This document shows positions 25,253-34,477 of a DNA stretch of 64,000 nt, in pieces (position 1 is the first letter of the stretch; each line of letters starts with the position of its first letter). The DNA comes from Flavobacteriales bacterium UBA1986 (GTDB lineage Bacteria; Bacteroidota; Bacteroidia; Flavobacteriales_G; Salibacteraceae). Under the pieces are notes generated by a model. It was not told the DNA's origin. It saw only the letters and a program-made list of their open reading frames with translations, and did not search any database. The position numbers and the translations under genes were made by a program. The DNA lies in contig DDDG01000024.1 of NCBI GenBank assembly GCA_002336245.1, positions 1-64,000 on the forward strand. The letters run 5' to 3'.

Positions 25253-26497
25253 ATGCTAGAAATGAAGATCCCCAGCCCTGGGGAATCCATCACTGAGGTT
25301 GAAATTGCAAGTTGGTTGGTTGAAGACGGAGATTACGTCGAGCGCGATCAAGCGATTGCTGAAATTGACTCTGATAAAGCGACCTTGGAACTCCCAGCAG
25401 AGGAGTCGGGAACAATCACTCTTAAGGCTCAAGAAGGCGACACCATTCAAGTTGGCGCTGTTGTTTGCATCATCGATACCTCAGCAAAAGCTCCGGCTAA
25501 CTCAACGAAAAAAGAGGCCAAAGCTGCTGCTCCCGAAACACCGAAAAAAGAGGAGGCAACTCCTTCGACTCCGGCAAAATCTGAAGTTGCAAGTCCTTCG
25601 ATTGATGTGAAGGCGAGCCCAGTAGCGAAAGAAATTATCACTCAAAACGCCCTGAATGCTGGTAAAATCAGCGGAAGCGGTGCAAACGGTCGAATCACCA
25701 AATCCGATGTGCTTCAATTCATGTCGGGCGGAATTACAACTTCCGCTGCTGGCGGTTGGGGTGGAACACGCGAAACTCGTCGCGAGAAAATGTCGATGCT
25801 TCGACGCAAAGTTGCTGAGCGCTTGGTTGGAGTGAAGAACGACACAGCCATGCTCACCACCTTCAACGAGGTGGACATGAAACCTGTGATGGACTTGCGC
25901 GCTCAATACAAAGACAAATTCCGTGAAACACACGATGTGAACCTAGGATTTATGTCCTTTTTCACCAAAGCAGTTACGGAAGCCTTAAACATCGTTCCTG
26001 CCGTGAACGCCCACATCGACGGAAAAGAAATGGTCTTCCACGACTACGCCGACATCGGGATTGCAGTGAGTTCACCAAAAGGTTTGATGGTGCCGGTTTT
26101 GCGCAATGCAGAGCAAATGAGTTTGGCTGAAATTGAAGCCGAAATCAAACGTTTGGCTATAAAAGCGCGCGACGGAAAAATTGCCCTTGAAGACATGGAA
26201 GGTGGAACCTTCACCATCACCAATGGAGGTGTGTTCGGTTCGATGCTGAGTACACCAATCATCAACCCTCCTCAATCAGCAATTTTAGGAATGCACAACA
26301 TCGTTGAGCGCCCTGTTGCCGTGAACGGAAAGGTTGAAATTCGTCCAGTGATGTTTGTAGCCTTAAGCTACGATCACCGCATCATCGACGGGAAAGAGTC
26401 TGTCACCTTCTTGAAGAATGTGAAGGAAATGCTTGAGAATCCGGTAAAAATGGTCTTTGGTGGAAAGTCTGCCGAAGAGGTTCTTCTGGGTCTTTAA
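25253..26497 (+). CDS. sucB: Dihydrolipoyl succinyltransferase (E2 of 2-oxoglutarate dehydrogenase)
   Basis: A 414-residue E2. The lipoyl domain (1-76) carries the lipoylated Lys42 in EIDSDKATLE. An Ala/Pro/Lys/Glu-rich hinge follows (about 80-120). The peripheral-subunit-binding domain (about 124-157) holds SGSGANGRITKSDV, and the catalytic domain contains SYDHRIIDG with His375 and Asp379. It transfers succinyl from lipoate to CoA. Start is ATG 25253, with an alternative at 25262 that would remove three residues. Confidence 0.97.
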   Translation: MLEMKIPSPGESITEVEIASWLVEDGDYVERDQAIAEIDSDKATLELPAEESGTITLKAQEGDTIQVGAVVCIIDTSAKAPANSTKKEAKAAAPETPKKEEATPSTPAKSEVASPSIDVKASPVAKEIITQNALNAGKISGSGANGRITKSDVLQFMSGGITTSAAGGWGGTRETRREKMSMLRRKVAERLVGVKNDTAMLTTFNEVDMKPVMDLRAQYKDKFRETHDVNLGFMSFFTKAVTEALNIVPAVNAHIDGKEMVFHDYADIGIAVSSPKGLMVPVLRNAEQMSLAEIEAEIKRLAIKARDGKIALEDMEGGTFTITNGGVFGSMLSTPIINPPQSAILGMHNIVERPVAVNGKVEIRPVMFVALSYDHRIIDGKESVTFLKNVKEMLENPVKMVFGGKSAEEVLLGL

Positions 26498-26585
26498 GTA
26501 AGTTAAGAAGTCCATCCATCATATTTCTTTTCGGATTTCAATATGAATTTCGGAACTTAGGTTGCTTATTCGCAATCTACCAAGC

Positions 26586-28889
26586 ATGAAAATCTTCCAA
26601 AGCCTTGCTATCATCTTACTGCTAGCATCCAATTTCACTTACGCGCAAGTCGTAGCAGACTTTACCTATTCAGGAATTGAATGCGCTGATTCCAACATAT
26701 TCTTCATAAACCAAAGCACTGGGGCCGTTGATTTCGAATGGGACTTTGGTGATTTTAATACCTCCAACCAAATCAATCCCATTCATACATACAACTTTAA
26801 AAACACCTATCAAGTTCGTCTCATCGCGAAGAATGGCGGGCAACGCGATACCGCCATCAAGTTTATTTTCATCAGTAGTCAAGCGCGTTCTCTATTCACG
26901 GTAAATAATTTCACCAACCTCTATTGCGTGGGAAGTAGGGTCGATATCAACAACAGCTCTCAAAACTTCGATTCCCTTCTTTGGGATTTCGGAGATGGCT
27001 TCAACAGCAACAAACAAAATGTAAGTCATCAATGGCCCGCTGGTTCCGGAAGCTACAACCTTGAGCTCATTGCATACGGCTCATGCGGAAACGATACCTC
27101 TTCGAGGCTCATCACATTTTCGAACGACCCCCAACTTGTACCAAGGGCCATATTAAACTCTCCAAACTTAATTTTTTGTCCGGGAGAGCTCATTCAATTC
27201 TCCCAATTTTCGCGTGACTACGATAGCATTCGAACCTACTTTGGAGATGGAACTTCTTCAACTGCCACCAACCCCTCGCACAGCTATACCAATCCTGGTG
27301 TTTATGATGTGGTTCTAGTGGCCTACAACACCTGCGGACTCGACTCCTCCTTTCCCAGAACCGTTGAAGTTTCCAACACTAAAATGAGCCCAATCTTTGC
27401 CTTTGCCAGTCCGTTCAATGGGGTTTGCCCCGGCGATTCTCTAACGATATCGAGTGGAACACAGGTGAAGCAGATGCTTGTGAATTTTGGAGATGGAACC
27501 CTTCAAACCTTCAACTCATTTCCAATAAAGTATGCCTACAGCCAAACGGGGAGCTACAACATTCAAATCCTGGGTGAAAACATTTGCGGCGCAAAGGATA
27601 CTGTGACCATCAATTATCAGGTGGTGAACAACAAACAACCTCTTGTATCATTCAACGCTCAACCCTTCAGTCCTTGTCCGGGCGAAGAGGTGACCTTGAC
27701 AAACTTCAGCCAAGGATTGAGCTCCATCATTTGGAAGCTTGGTGACGGCACCGTAGTCTACGACACAAGCCTCATCCCCATCAAGCATACATACGCAGGC
27801 AGTGGCTCTTTTTCAGTTACCGCCATTGGCATCAATGGTTGCGGACTCCAAGACTCTACCACCAGAACAGTTACCGTGGGCAACAGTCGCGCGGCCAATG
27901 CCTTTTTCTCATCCAGTGCAGGACTTTCCGCCGCCTGCTACGACACCCCCATAAGTTTTCAAGCTTTTGGCCAGAGCTCAAGCCATTTGTGGGAGTTTGG
28001 CGATGGAGATACCTCACATCAGGCGAGCCCTACCCACACCTATGCTGCTGCTGGGACTTACCTCGTAGTACATACAGTCACAAATGCATGTGGCAATAGT
28101 GCGAGTCGGGCAGCACCGGTTATTCTCAACAATTCAAGCAATCCAAGCTCAACCTTTAGAATGAGCCCTCTAACCGCTTGCCCGGGTGATTCCATCCGAC
28201 TCACCCTAGATCTCAACTCTAGAGCAGGAACAGGTCATTACTTTGTTATGGGCAACGGTGACTTTGTATTGAGTTCAGAGGATACAGCTTGGTATGTTTA
28301 CCCAAGTGGAGGTCAGTTCAATGTTGAATTGATTGATACCAATGCCTGTGGATATAGTTACGATTCCGACAGCATTATAATTTCCCCTTCGCCAAGCGTT
28401 TCCTTCACTTTCAATCCATCGCCAATCTCCGCAGGAGATACCGTAGAATTTACGCCAAGTGGTTCCGGTGCAGTTTTCCTCGATTGGCAATTCGATACTT
28501 TGGGAACGAGTCTTGACTTGAATCCAAAATTTGTGTTTGGTGACGAGGGTGAGTACACCATTCGTCTGCGAAGTTTTTCGAGTGTCGGTTGTGAAGGCCT
28601 CACGGAACAGATGATCTCTGTCGGACCACCCGCTTCCATTCTAGAACAAGGTCAATCGCACAACCTCTATCCAAATCCATCGAATGGCATGCTCTACCTA
28701 TCGGCGGAAAATAAGCGTACGAACAACATTAAACTGATCGACTTTCTCGGAAGAAACTTTGAAGTGAAATCATCTGCGGATGGACGCCATACGAGCATTG
28801 ATCTCAGTTCGGTTCCGAACGGGACTTACCTGCTCGAATTTGAGTTGGATGATGAGCGAGTTGTAGAGAAAGTTGTGGTGGTTAGGTAG
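26586..28889 (+). CDS. Secreted protein with eight PKD-like modules and T9SS sorting domain
   Basis: A 767-residue exported protein. The start at 26586 (MKIFQSLAII) gives a clean signal peptide ending in TYAQ. About eight tandem immunoglobulin-like PKD modules of roughly 80 residues follow, with cores such as EWDFGDF, LWDFGDG, TYFGDGT, VNFGDGT and LWEFGDG. Modules 2-7 each have a Cys near the start (often CPGD/E) and a Cys-Gly near the end, suggesting a disulfide per module. The C terminus is a T9SS type A domain (NLYPNPSNG, ending KVVVVR). A surface adhesin or polysaccharide-binding spacer is likely; no catalytic domain is visible. Confidence 0.85.
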   Translation: MKIFQSLAIILLLASNFTYAQVVADFTYSGIECADSNIFFINQSTGAVDFEWDFGDFNTSNQINPIHTYNFKNTYQVRLIAKNGGQRDTAIKFIFISSQARSLFTVNNFTNLYCVGSRVDINNSSQNFDSLLWDFGDGFNSNKQNVSHQWPAGSGSYNLELIAYGSCGNDTSSRLITFSNDPQLVPRAILNSPNLIFCPGELIQFSQFSRDYDSIRTYFGDGTSSTATNPSHSYTNPGVYDVVLVAYNTCGLDSSFPRTVEVSNTKMSPIFAFASPFNGVCPGDSLTISSGTQVKQMLVNFGDGTLQTFNSFPIKYAYSQTGSYNIQILGENICGAKDTVTINYQVVNNKQPLVSFNAQPFSPCPGEEVTLTNFSQGLSSIIWKLGDGTVVYDTSLIPIKHTYAGSGSFSVTAIGINGCGLQDSTTRTVTVGNSRAANAFFSSSAGLSAACYDTPISFQAFGQSSSHLWEFGDGDTSHQASPTHTYAAAGTYLVVHTVTNACGNSASRAAPVILNNSSNPSSTFRMSPLTACPGDSIRLTLDLNSRAGTGHYFVMGNGDFVLSSEDTAWYVYPSGGQFNVELIDTNACGYSYDSDSIIISPSPSVSFTFNPSPISAGDTVEFTPSGSGAVFLDWQFDTLGTSLDLNPKFVFGDEGEYTIRLRSFSSVGCEGLTEQMISVGPPASILEQGQSHNLYPNPSNGMLYLSAENKRTNNIKLIDFLGRNFEVKSSADGRHTSIDLSSVPNGTYLLEFELDDERVVEKVVVVR

Positions 28890-28943
28890 TTCTATAACTG
28901 AGTTTCACATGACGGAAAGAGCAGAATCCTCCTGAATAAGCGA

Positions 28944-28974
28944 ACGACATCCTGAGTTTAACGAAGGATGTCGT
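28944..28974. repeat. Perfect 10-bp palindrome between PKD gene and nrdA
   Basis: ACGACATCCT (28944-28953) is the exact reverse complement of AGGATGTCGT (28965-28974), with an 11-base loop. No T run follows, so it is not a classic terminator. It may be an interspersed palindromic element or an RNA end-protecting hairpin. Confidence 0.5.
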
Positions 28975-29004
28975 GTTAGGTCTAGATTGTTGTCGGAGTT
29001 GGGC

Positions 29005-29042
29005 AAAAAAGAAAGGCCCACATTTCTATGGACCTTCTTTCT
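29005..29042 (-). terminator. Putative terminator of nrdA/nrdB
   Basis: On the minus strand AGAAAGAAGGTCCA is largely complementary to TGGGCCTTTCTTTTTT, with one bulge and a mismatch, and the 3' arm ends in a T run. It lies about 110 bp after the nrdA stop. On the plus strand it could also serve the PKD gene. Confidence 0.45.
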
Positions 29043-29150
29043 ACTTAAATCAAAACGAACTTACATCCGTTCAATATGGGGTGTTGATGATTTCACCCTT
29101 GCTCAGCCTAAACTAAACAAATTATTTTCAGCTGAATGCCCTTGGGCTTA

Positions 29151-31580
29151 TCACCCTCCACACATTTCACAGCTGTCGGGATCGTCGAGAGAACAAGCTA
29201 TTTCTGCGTCTGCTTGAGCGCGGACCGAAATAGGAGCTCCATCTTTTCCAGCGCCTTCTGCGTCTGGAGTTAAATCCTCGACAACTGGTGCCTCCGCATC
29301 TGCGGTCTTCGGTTGCTCCAACTGTGTTTTATCAACGGTAAACTGGATGGCATCAGCAGCGGCTTTAGTCCGCAGGTAATACATCCCCGTTTTCAAGCCA
29401 GCTTTCCAGCCAAAGAAGTGCATCGACGTGAGTTTCGCAAAATTCGGCTCTTCCATGAAGATGTTCATTGACTGAGATTGGTCGATGAATGCACCGCGGT
29501 CGGCCGCCATTTCCAAAATTCGTTTCTGAGAAATTTCCCAAACGGTTTTGTAAAGTTCTTTCAAGTTTTCAGGAATATCGAGGCCTTGAACTGAACCATT
29601 TCCTGCAATCAACTGGTGCTTCAATGACTCATTCCACAATCCGAGTTTTACCAAGTCGCGCAAGAGGTGTTTGTTCACCACTGCGAACTCACCAGAAAGT
29701 GTTCTGCGAGAATAGATGTTTGATGTGTAAGGCTCGAAGGCTTCGTTGTTTCCAAGAATCTGAGCAGTAGAAGCCGTAGGCATTGGAGCTAGCAACAATG
29801 AATTGCGCACACCGTACTTTTTCACTTCTTCTTTCAACACATCCCATTCCCAACGATCGCTAGGCTTTTGATCCCACATGTCGAATTGGAAAATGCCTTG
29901 ACTCACCGGCGAACCTTCATAGGTTTCGTATGCTCCTTCTTCTTTCGCCAAATCTTTAGATGCCGTCATTGAGGCATAATAGATGGTTTCGAAGATGTCG
30001 CGGTTCAGCTGTTTTGCTTTATCCGATTCAAACGGATAGCGCATCATGATGAAGGTATCTGCAAGTCCTTGAACGCCCAATCCAATCGGCCGGTGACGCA
30101 TGTTCGAACGTTTCGCTTCAGGAATTGGATAGAAGTTGTGGTCGATGATCTTGTTTAAGTTCAGCGTAGCCTGATAGGTCACTTCGAACAAACGCTCGTG
30201 ATCGAATTTTCCGTCTACCACGTATTTTGGTAGAGCCAAACTCGCCAGGTTACACACAGCTACTTCATCCTCTGCTGTGTACTCGATGATCTCAGTACAC
30301 AAGTTAGAAGAGCGGATGGTTCCCAAGTTCTTTTGGTTCGATTTGCTATTTGCAGCATCCTTGTACAACATGTAGGGTGTGCCGGTCTCAATTTGTGATT
30401 CAAGAATCTTGAACCAAAGCTCTTGAGCCTTAATGGTGCGACGACCCTTGCCTTGCTTTTCGTACTTGGTGTAGAGTTTCTCGAAATCTTCACTGTGAGT
30501 GTCGAACAAGCCTGGGCATTCGTCTGGACACATCAAGGTCCAATCGCCATTTTCTTCAACTCGTTTCATGAACAAGTCTGGAATCCACATGGCGTAGAAC
30601 AAGTCGCGTGCGCGTTGCTCCTCTTTCCCGTGGTTTTTTCTCATTTCCAGGAAGTCGAACACATCGGCATGCCATGGTTCCAAATAGATGGCGAAAGATC
30701 CTTTACGTTTTCCTCCACCTTGATCAACATAACGCGCAGTATCGTTGAAAACGCGAAGCATTGGAACGATTCCATTCGATTCGCCATTTGTTCCGCGGAT
30801 GTAAGATCCAGTAGCGCGAATGTTATGAATAGATAGGCCAATTCCTCCAGCAGATTGTGAAATCTGAGCACAATTCTTAAGCGTGTCGTAGATGCCCCCA
30901 ATGCTGTCATCTTTCATCGTGAGCAAGAAACAGCTCGACATTTGCGGTTTTGGTGTTCCTGCGTTGAAAAGAGTTGGCGTAGCATGTGTGAACCAACGCT
31001 CCGACATCAATTCGTAGGTCTTAACAGCAGAATCGATGTCATTTTTGTGAATACCAATGGCAACACGCATCAACATTTGCTGTGGACGTTCAACAATTTG
31101 TCCGTTTACTTTGAGCAAGTACGAACGCTCCAATGTTTTGAATCCGAAGTAATCGTACCCAAAATCGCGGTCGTAAATGATCGTAGAATCGAGCACTTCT
31201 TTGTTGTCCTCAATAATCTTGTACACATCGTCGGCAAGCAAAGGAGCTTTTTTCCCTGTCTTATCGTCTACATAATTGTAGAGATCCGTCATGGTTTCAG
31301 AGAAAGACTTCTTCGTGCTTTTGTGCAGGTTGGAAACCGCAATGCGAGATGCCAATTGAGCGTAATCGGGGTGATTGGTCGTCATCGAAGCAGCCACCTC
31401 AGCCGCTAAGTTGTCGAGTTCGGAAGTGGTTACACCTTCGTACAAACCTTCAATCACCTTCATAGAGATCTTCACTGGATCAACTACTGGGTCAAGGCTG
31501 TAGCACAACTTCTTTATACGTGCGGTAATCTTGTCGAATTTGACTACCTCGTTTCTTCCGTCTCTCTTTAATACGTACAT
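29151..31580 (-). CDS. nrdA: Class I ribonucleotide reductase, alpha subunit (eukaryote-type)
   Basis: An 809-residue large subunit that reduces ribonucleoside diphosphates. The N-terminal ATP cone (MYVLKRDGRNE) is the activity site. SSCFLLTMKDDS carries one redox Cys, SNLCTEIIEY carries the radical Cys with flanking Asn and Glu, and GMYYLRT the Tyr pair of the radical path. The C-terminal CEMCGG is the shuttle pair. The sequence follows the human RRM1 pattern almost throughout, including the end CSLxxxDxCxMCG. It is 21 bp downstream of nrdB on the minus strand. Confidence 0.97.
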   Translation of the reverse strand: MYVLKRDGRNEVVKFDKITARIKKLCYSLDPVVDPVKISMKVIEGLYEGVTTSELDNLAAEVAASMTTNHPDYAQLASRIAVSNLHKSTKKSFSETMTDLYNYVDDKTGKKAPLLADDVYKIIEDNKEVLDSTIIYDRDFGYDYFGFKTLERSYLLKVNGQIVERPQQMLMRVAIGIHKNDIDSAVKTYELMSERWFTHATPTLFNAGTPKPQMSSCFLLTMKDDSIGGIYDTLKNCAQISQSAGGIGLSIHNIRATGSYIRGTNGESNGIVPMLRVFNDTARYVDQGGGKRKGSFAIYLEPWHADVFDFLEMRKNHGKEEQRARDLFYAMWIPDLFMKRVEENGDWTLMCPDECPGLFDTHSEDFEKLYTKYEKQGKGRRTIKAQELWFKILESQIETGTPYMLYKDAANSKSNQKNLGTIRSSNLCTEIIEYTAEDEVAVCNLASLALPKYVVDGKFDHERLFEVTYQATLNLNKIIDHNFYPIPEAKRSNMRHRPIGLGVQGLADTFIMMRYPFESDKAKQLNRDIFETIYYASMTASKDLAKEEGAYETYEGSPVSQGIFQFDMWDQKPSDRWEWDVLKEEVKKYGVRNSLLLAPMPTASTAQILGNNEAFEPYTSNIYSRRTLSGEFAVVNKHLLRDLVKLGLWNESLKHQLIAGNGSVQGLDIPENLKELYKTVWEISQKRILEMAADRGAFIDQSQSMNIFMEEPNFAKLTSMHFFGWKAGLKTGMYYLRTKAAADAIQFTVDKTQLEQPKTADAEAPVVEDLTPDAEGAGKDGAPISVRAQADAEIACSLDDPDSCEMCGG

Positions 31581-31601
31581 ACTTCTTTCTTAAGCTGTTA
31601 T

Positions 31602-32672
31602 CTAAAAATCTTCATCGGTGGAGAAAACGCGGTTGTCCGTACCGGAATTTCCTGATTTTACGCCTGCTTTGGCATATTCACCAACTCGCTTTTCGAAGAA
31701 GTTGGTCTTACCTTGGAGCGAAATCATGTCCATGAAATCGAAGGGATTCGCGGCATTGTAAACTTTCGGATTGCCCAGTTCAACGAGCAAACGATCGGCT
31801 ACAAACTCAATGTACTGACTCATCATTTCAGAGTTCATTCCAATGAGTTTTACTGGAAGTGCTTCAAGGATAAATTCTTTCTCAATGGCAACAGCGTCGG
31901 TGATGATGCGCTCTACCACTTGTTTTGGCAATTTGTTTTTCAGGTGATTGTTGTAAAGCAAACATGCGAAGTCGCAGTGTTGTCCTTCATCACGTGAAAT
32001 GAGCTCATTGGAAAAGCTGAGCCCTGGCATCAAACCTCTTTTCTTCAACCAGAAGATGGAGCAAAAACTTCCTGAGAAGAAAATGCCTTCAACGGCAGCA
32101 AATGAAACAAGGCGTTCGGCGTAAGTCCCTTGATCAATCCACCGAAGAGCCCAATCTGCTTTGGTCTTCACACATTCCATGGTCTCAACAGCATTGAAGA
32201 GTTTGCTCTTCTCCGCCGGGTCTTTGATGTAGGTATCTATGAGTAAAGAGTAGGTCTCAGAGTGGATGTTCTCCATGGCCATTTGAAAGCCGTAGAAAAA
32301 TTTCGCCTCTGAATATTGAACTTCATTCACGAAGTTCTCTGCAAGGTTTTCGTTTACAATTCCGTCGCTGGCTGCGAAAAATGCGAGCACATGTTTCACG
32401 AAATAACGCTCGTCGTCGTTGAGCTTATTTTTCCAGTCTACGATGTCGGAACCAAGATCAATTTCTTCAGCCGTCCAAAAGCAAGCTTCTTGAGTTTTGT
32501 ATGCCTGCCAAATGTCGTCGTGTTGAATTGGAAAAATTACGAATCGATTTGGGTTGTCTTGAAGGATTGGTTCACGTTCGAGTAACTCCTCTTGGGTAAG
32601 TACTCTTCCCACTTCCTCTCCGATGTTTTCGGCCTGAACCTCAGTGCTTTTAGTCGTCTCTTTAGTATTCAT
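31602..32672 (-). CDS. nrdB: Class I ribonucleotide reductase, beta subunit (eukaryote-type)
   Basis: A 356-residue ferritin-like radical-generating subunit. Metal ligands are recognisable in WTAEEIDL, NLAENFV, AMENIHSETYSL and ISRDEGQHCDFA. The radical Tyr is present in HSETYSLL, so this is a Tyr-radical enzyme rather than a Mn/Fe Phe variant. The C-terminal peptide ending DEDF corresponds to the tail that docks on NrdA. PGLSFSNELISRDEG and NPFDFMDMISLQGKTNFFE match the vertebrate R2 pattern. Upstream of nrdA, with its own promoter. Confidence 0.97.
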   Translation of the reverse strand: MNTKETTKSTEVQAENIGEEVGRVLTQEELLEREPILQDNPNRFVIFPIQHDDIWQAYKTQEACFWTAEEIDLGSDIVDWKNKLNDDERYFVKHVLAFFAASDGIVNENLAENFVNEVQYSEAKFFYGFQMAMENIHSETYSLLIDTYIKDPAEKSKLFNAVETMECVKTKADWALRWIDQGTYAERLVSFAAVEGIFFSGSFCSIFWLKKRGLMPGLSFSNELISRDEGQHCDFACLLYNNHLKNKLPKQVVERIITDAVAIEKEFILEALPVKLIGMNSEMMSQYIEFVADRLLVELGNPKVYNAANPFDFMDMISLQGKTNFFEKRVGEYAKAGVKSGNSGTDNRVFSTDEDF

Positions 32673-33033
32673 TCTGTTCTCAATTCTAGCCCTTTAACTT
32701 GGAAATTTAACAGAGAGCGTCACTGGGGCAAAAGGCTCGTCTTTCGCCTAAGTGGTTGATTTACAAACTAGTAAAAAAGATTGTGCTCTGGTGGTGCCTG
32801 AATTGGCAAGGGGCTACTTTACCAATTTTGACAAGACAAATATTGTCCCAAAAGAAACTGTGTGCAATTCATTTTAATTCACATTCAGACCAAGTTTTCA
32901 ACACCCGCACCTCACACTCTTGTGTTCATAAAAAAAGTGTTGCTCGGGAAGCTCCGCGCCACCTTGACTTAGACGAAAATTAGGATGAGTTTTAAGCCCA
33001 AGTTGACTAAATGTTTTGGTCGGGTCGGAATTT
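32673..33033. other. 361-bp gene-free region upstream of nrdB
   Basis: No open frame with coding character is present. It holds the nrdB promoter and a 13-bp palindrome GACAA-ATA-TTGTC at 32835-32847, about 160 bp before nrdB, a candidate operator. The palindrome does not match the NrdR box well. The rest is AT-rich and featureless to me. Confidence 0.6.
32702..32733 (-). promoter_or_regulatory. Promoter of nrdB-nrdA
   Basis: On the minus strand TTTTG (32729-32733) is followed after 19 bp by TAAATTTC (32702-32709), which matches TAnnTTTG except the final base. Start codon is at 32672. Spacing and both elements fit a Bacteroidota housekeeping promoter. Confidence 0.5.
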
Positions 33034-33615
33034 TTACCCCTCCTTTTTCGACCAAGCTTCGGCCACTTTTTCAAATTCGTCGAACCACTCGTCGCCAAAT
33101 TTTCTGCGCAAGGCTGGTTCGGCAAATTTATAGACCGGAACTTTCAATTCCGAACCCAAATCACAGGCCGGACTGCAAATATCCCATTGATGATAATTGA
33201 GCGCTTGAAAGGCATCGTAATCTAAAATTCGAATGGGATATAAATGACATGAAATGGGCTTCAAGAAATCAGTCTTGCCATCACGGTGTGCTAATTCAAA
33301 AGAGCACTTGGTGGAACCTTTTTCGTCAAACACCACAAAGGAACATTCCTCATTATTGATCAGTGGGGTGACCAATCCAGGCCCAAACGGATCCTGAATG
33401 GCAACACCTTGTTTCTTCACAATCTTCCATCCTTCTGGACGCATATACTCGTGAACTGCCGGCAAAGCAGCCTCCATCTGAGCTACTTCATCCTGATCGA
33501 GCGGAGCACCGGCATCCCCTGCAACGCAGCAAGCACCTCTGCATTTACTCAGGTTGCATACAAACTCTTCTGTGAGAAGCTCGTCTGACACCAATTGTCT
33601 TCCCAAATCCAACAT
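33034..33615 (-). CDS. DUF3109 cysteine-rich protein
   Basis: A 193-residue cytoplasmic protein of unknown role. The start at 33615 (MLDLGRQLVS) is chosen because the 21 residues upstream in frame (hydrophobic, Ser/Phe-rich) are not part of the family. Nine Cys at 20, 25, 29, 30, 91, 104, 123, 147 and 151 occur in motifs CNLSKCRGACC, CSF, CHLYPIRI and CSPAC, which suggest a metal or Fe-S site similar to YkgJ-type proteins. That is inference. It is upstream of and on the same strand as nrdB, separated by 361 bp. Confidence 0.8.
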   Translation of the reverse strand: MLDLGRQLVSDELLTEEFVCNLSKCRGACCVAGDAGAPLDQDEVAQMEAALPAVHEYMRPEGWKIVKKQGVAIQDPFGPGLVTPLINNEECSFVVFDEKGSTKCSFELAHRDGKTDFLKPISCHLYPIRILDYDAFQALNYHQWDICSPACDLGSELKVPVYKFAEPALRRKFGDEWFDEFEKVAEAWSKKEG

Positions 33616-33953
33616 GGAGCAAAGAAAGGGAAAAGAGAATGAGAGAGAGAATGCCTTTTGGCTTTTGGCTTTTGGCAAAAAAAAAGTGAACTTTCAACTC
33701 TAGCCTTCTCGGAACTTGGGACTTCTAACCTAAAACTTAGAACCTAAAACTCGAAGGCTGTCAATTGAAATTGACAAAACAGGCCTTCAAAAGCTGTACT
33801 GCGAAATAGAACTTGTTAAACGGGACCAAACTCGGCCAGTTCATTTGCTCTCGTATCAGTGCACGTCGAAGAAATGGGTCGTTTTACCAAGAAATAAGCT
33901 GAAGCTGCAGTGGTGCCAAAACTTCGGTTAAATTTGACTTCGAACCTCTTGAT
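33616..33953. other. 338-bp gene-free region with short repeats and a long hairpin
   Basis: TTTTGGC occurs three times in tandem (33656-33676). A 14-bp unit AACCTAAAACTTAG is followed by a partial copy (33727-33751). Between 33753 and 33788 lies a two-part palindrome: GAAGGC/GCCTTC outside and GTCAATT-GA-AATTGAC inside. No coding frame is convincing. Low-complexity tracts of this kind look like decaying intergenic repeats. Confidence 0.55.
33753..33788. repeat. Nested palindrome
   Basis: Outer arms GAAGGC (33753-33758) and GCCTTC (33783-33788) enclose inner arms GTCAATT (33760-33766) and AATTGAC (33769-33775) with a 2-base centre. The inner palindrome could be an operator for the T9SS/adhesin gene pair 166 bp downstream, or the whole could be a terminator relic. 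Confidence 0.45.
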
Positions 33954-34442
33954 ATGAAACTGCGAATCGCGATTGCCCTCTTGATCGTCATTCCTGCTGT
34001 TACCAATGCCCAACTAGATACTGTAGGGCAGTACGTTACCGGAACTGCAGGAGATCATTTTGACCAAGGAACTTTTTCCATGAGTTTCACCATAGGCGAG
34101 CCTGTAATCGCCACCATAGGTCGACAAAGCCTCTTTCTTACCCAAGGTTTTCACCAAGAAAAACTACTCGTTAGCACGCTGGAAGAAGTAACTCCACTCC
34201 TTCTCAACCTAAAAGCTTACCCCAACCCTACCGGCAATTTCTTGTACCTCGACCCGGATGGGCACAAAGGCGTAAACATCAGTATGCGCGACATGCGCGG
34301 CCGTGAGATTCTCAACATGGAATCTCAAGAAGAACTTATTGAAATCAATCTGGAAGCCTTTCCGGTTGCCACCTATTTGCTCTGCGTGAATGACGCAGCT
34401 GGCAACTTTTTAAAGGCTTTTAAAGTCCAGAAAATCGAATAA
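33954..34442 (+). CDS. Small exported protein with T9SS sorting domain
   Basis: A 162-residue protein. The signal peptide MKLRIAIALLIVIPAVTNA ends near residue 19. The mature N-terminal 70 residues include FSMSFTIGEPVIATI and LTQGFHQ, a motif frequent before T9SS domains in this phylum. The last 75 residues are a type A sorting domain (AYPNPTGNFLYL, ending KAFKVQKIE). It precedes the large adhesin-like gene by 35 bp and is probably cotranscribed, perhaps as a surface partner. Function is unknown. Confidence 0.75.
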   Translation: MKLRIAIALLIVIPAVTNAQLDTVGQYVTGTAGDHFDQGTFSMSFTIGEPVIATIGRQSLFLTQGFHQEKLLVSTLEEVTPLLLNLKAYPNPTGNFLYLDPDGHKGVNISMRDMRGREILNMESQEELIEINLEAFPVATYLLCVNDAAGNFLKAFKVQKIE

Positions 34443-34477
34443 TTCGAATCCAATAACAGCTAGATAAATAAATCGTG

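Noticed and set aside
32835..32847. NrdR box upstream of nrdB
   Set aside because: The palindrome GACAA-ATA-TTGTC is single and does not fit the paired NrdR consensus, so it is reported only as a generic palindrome.
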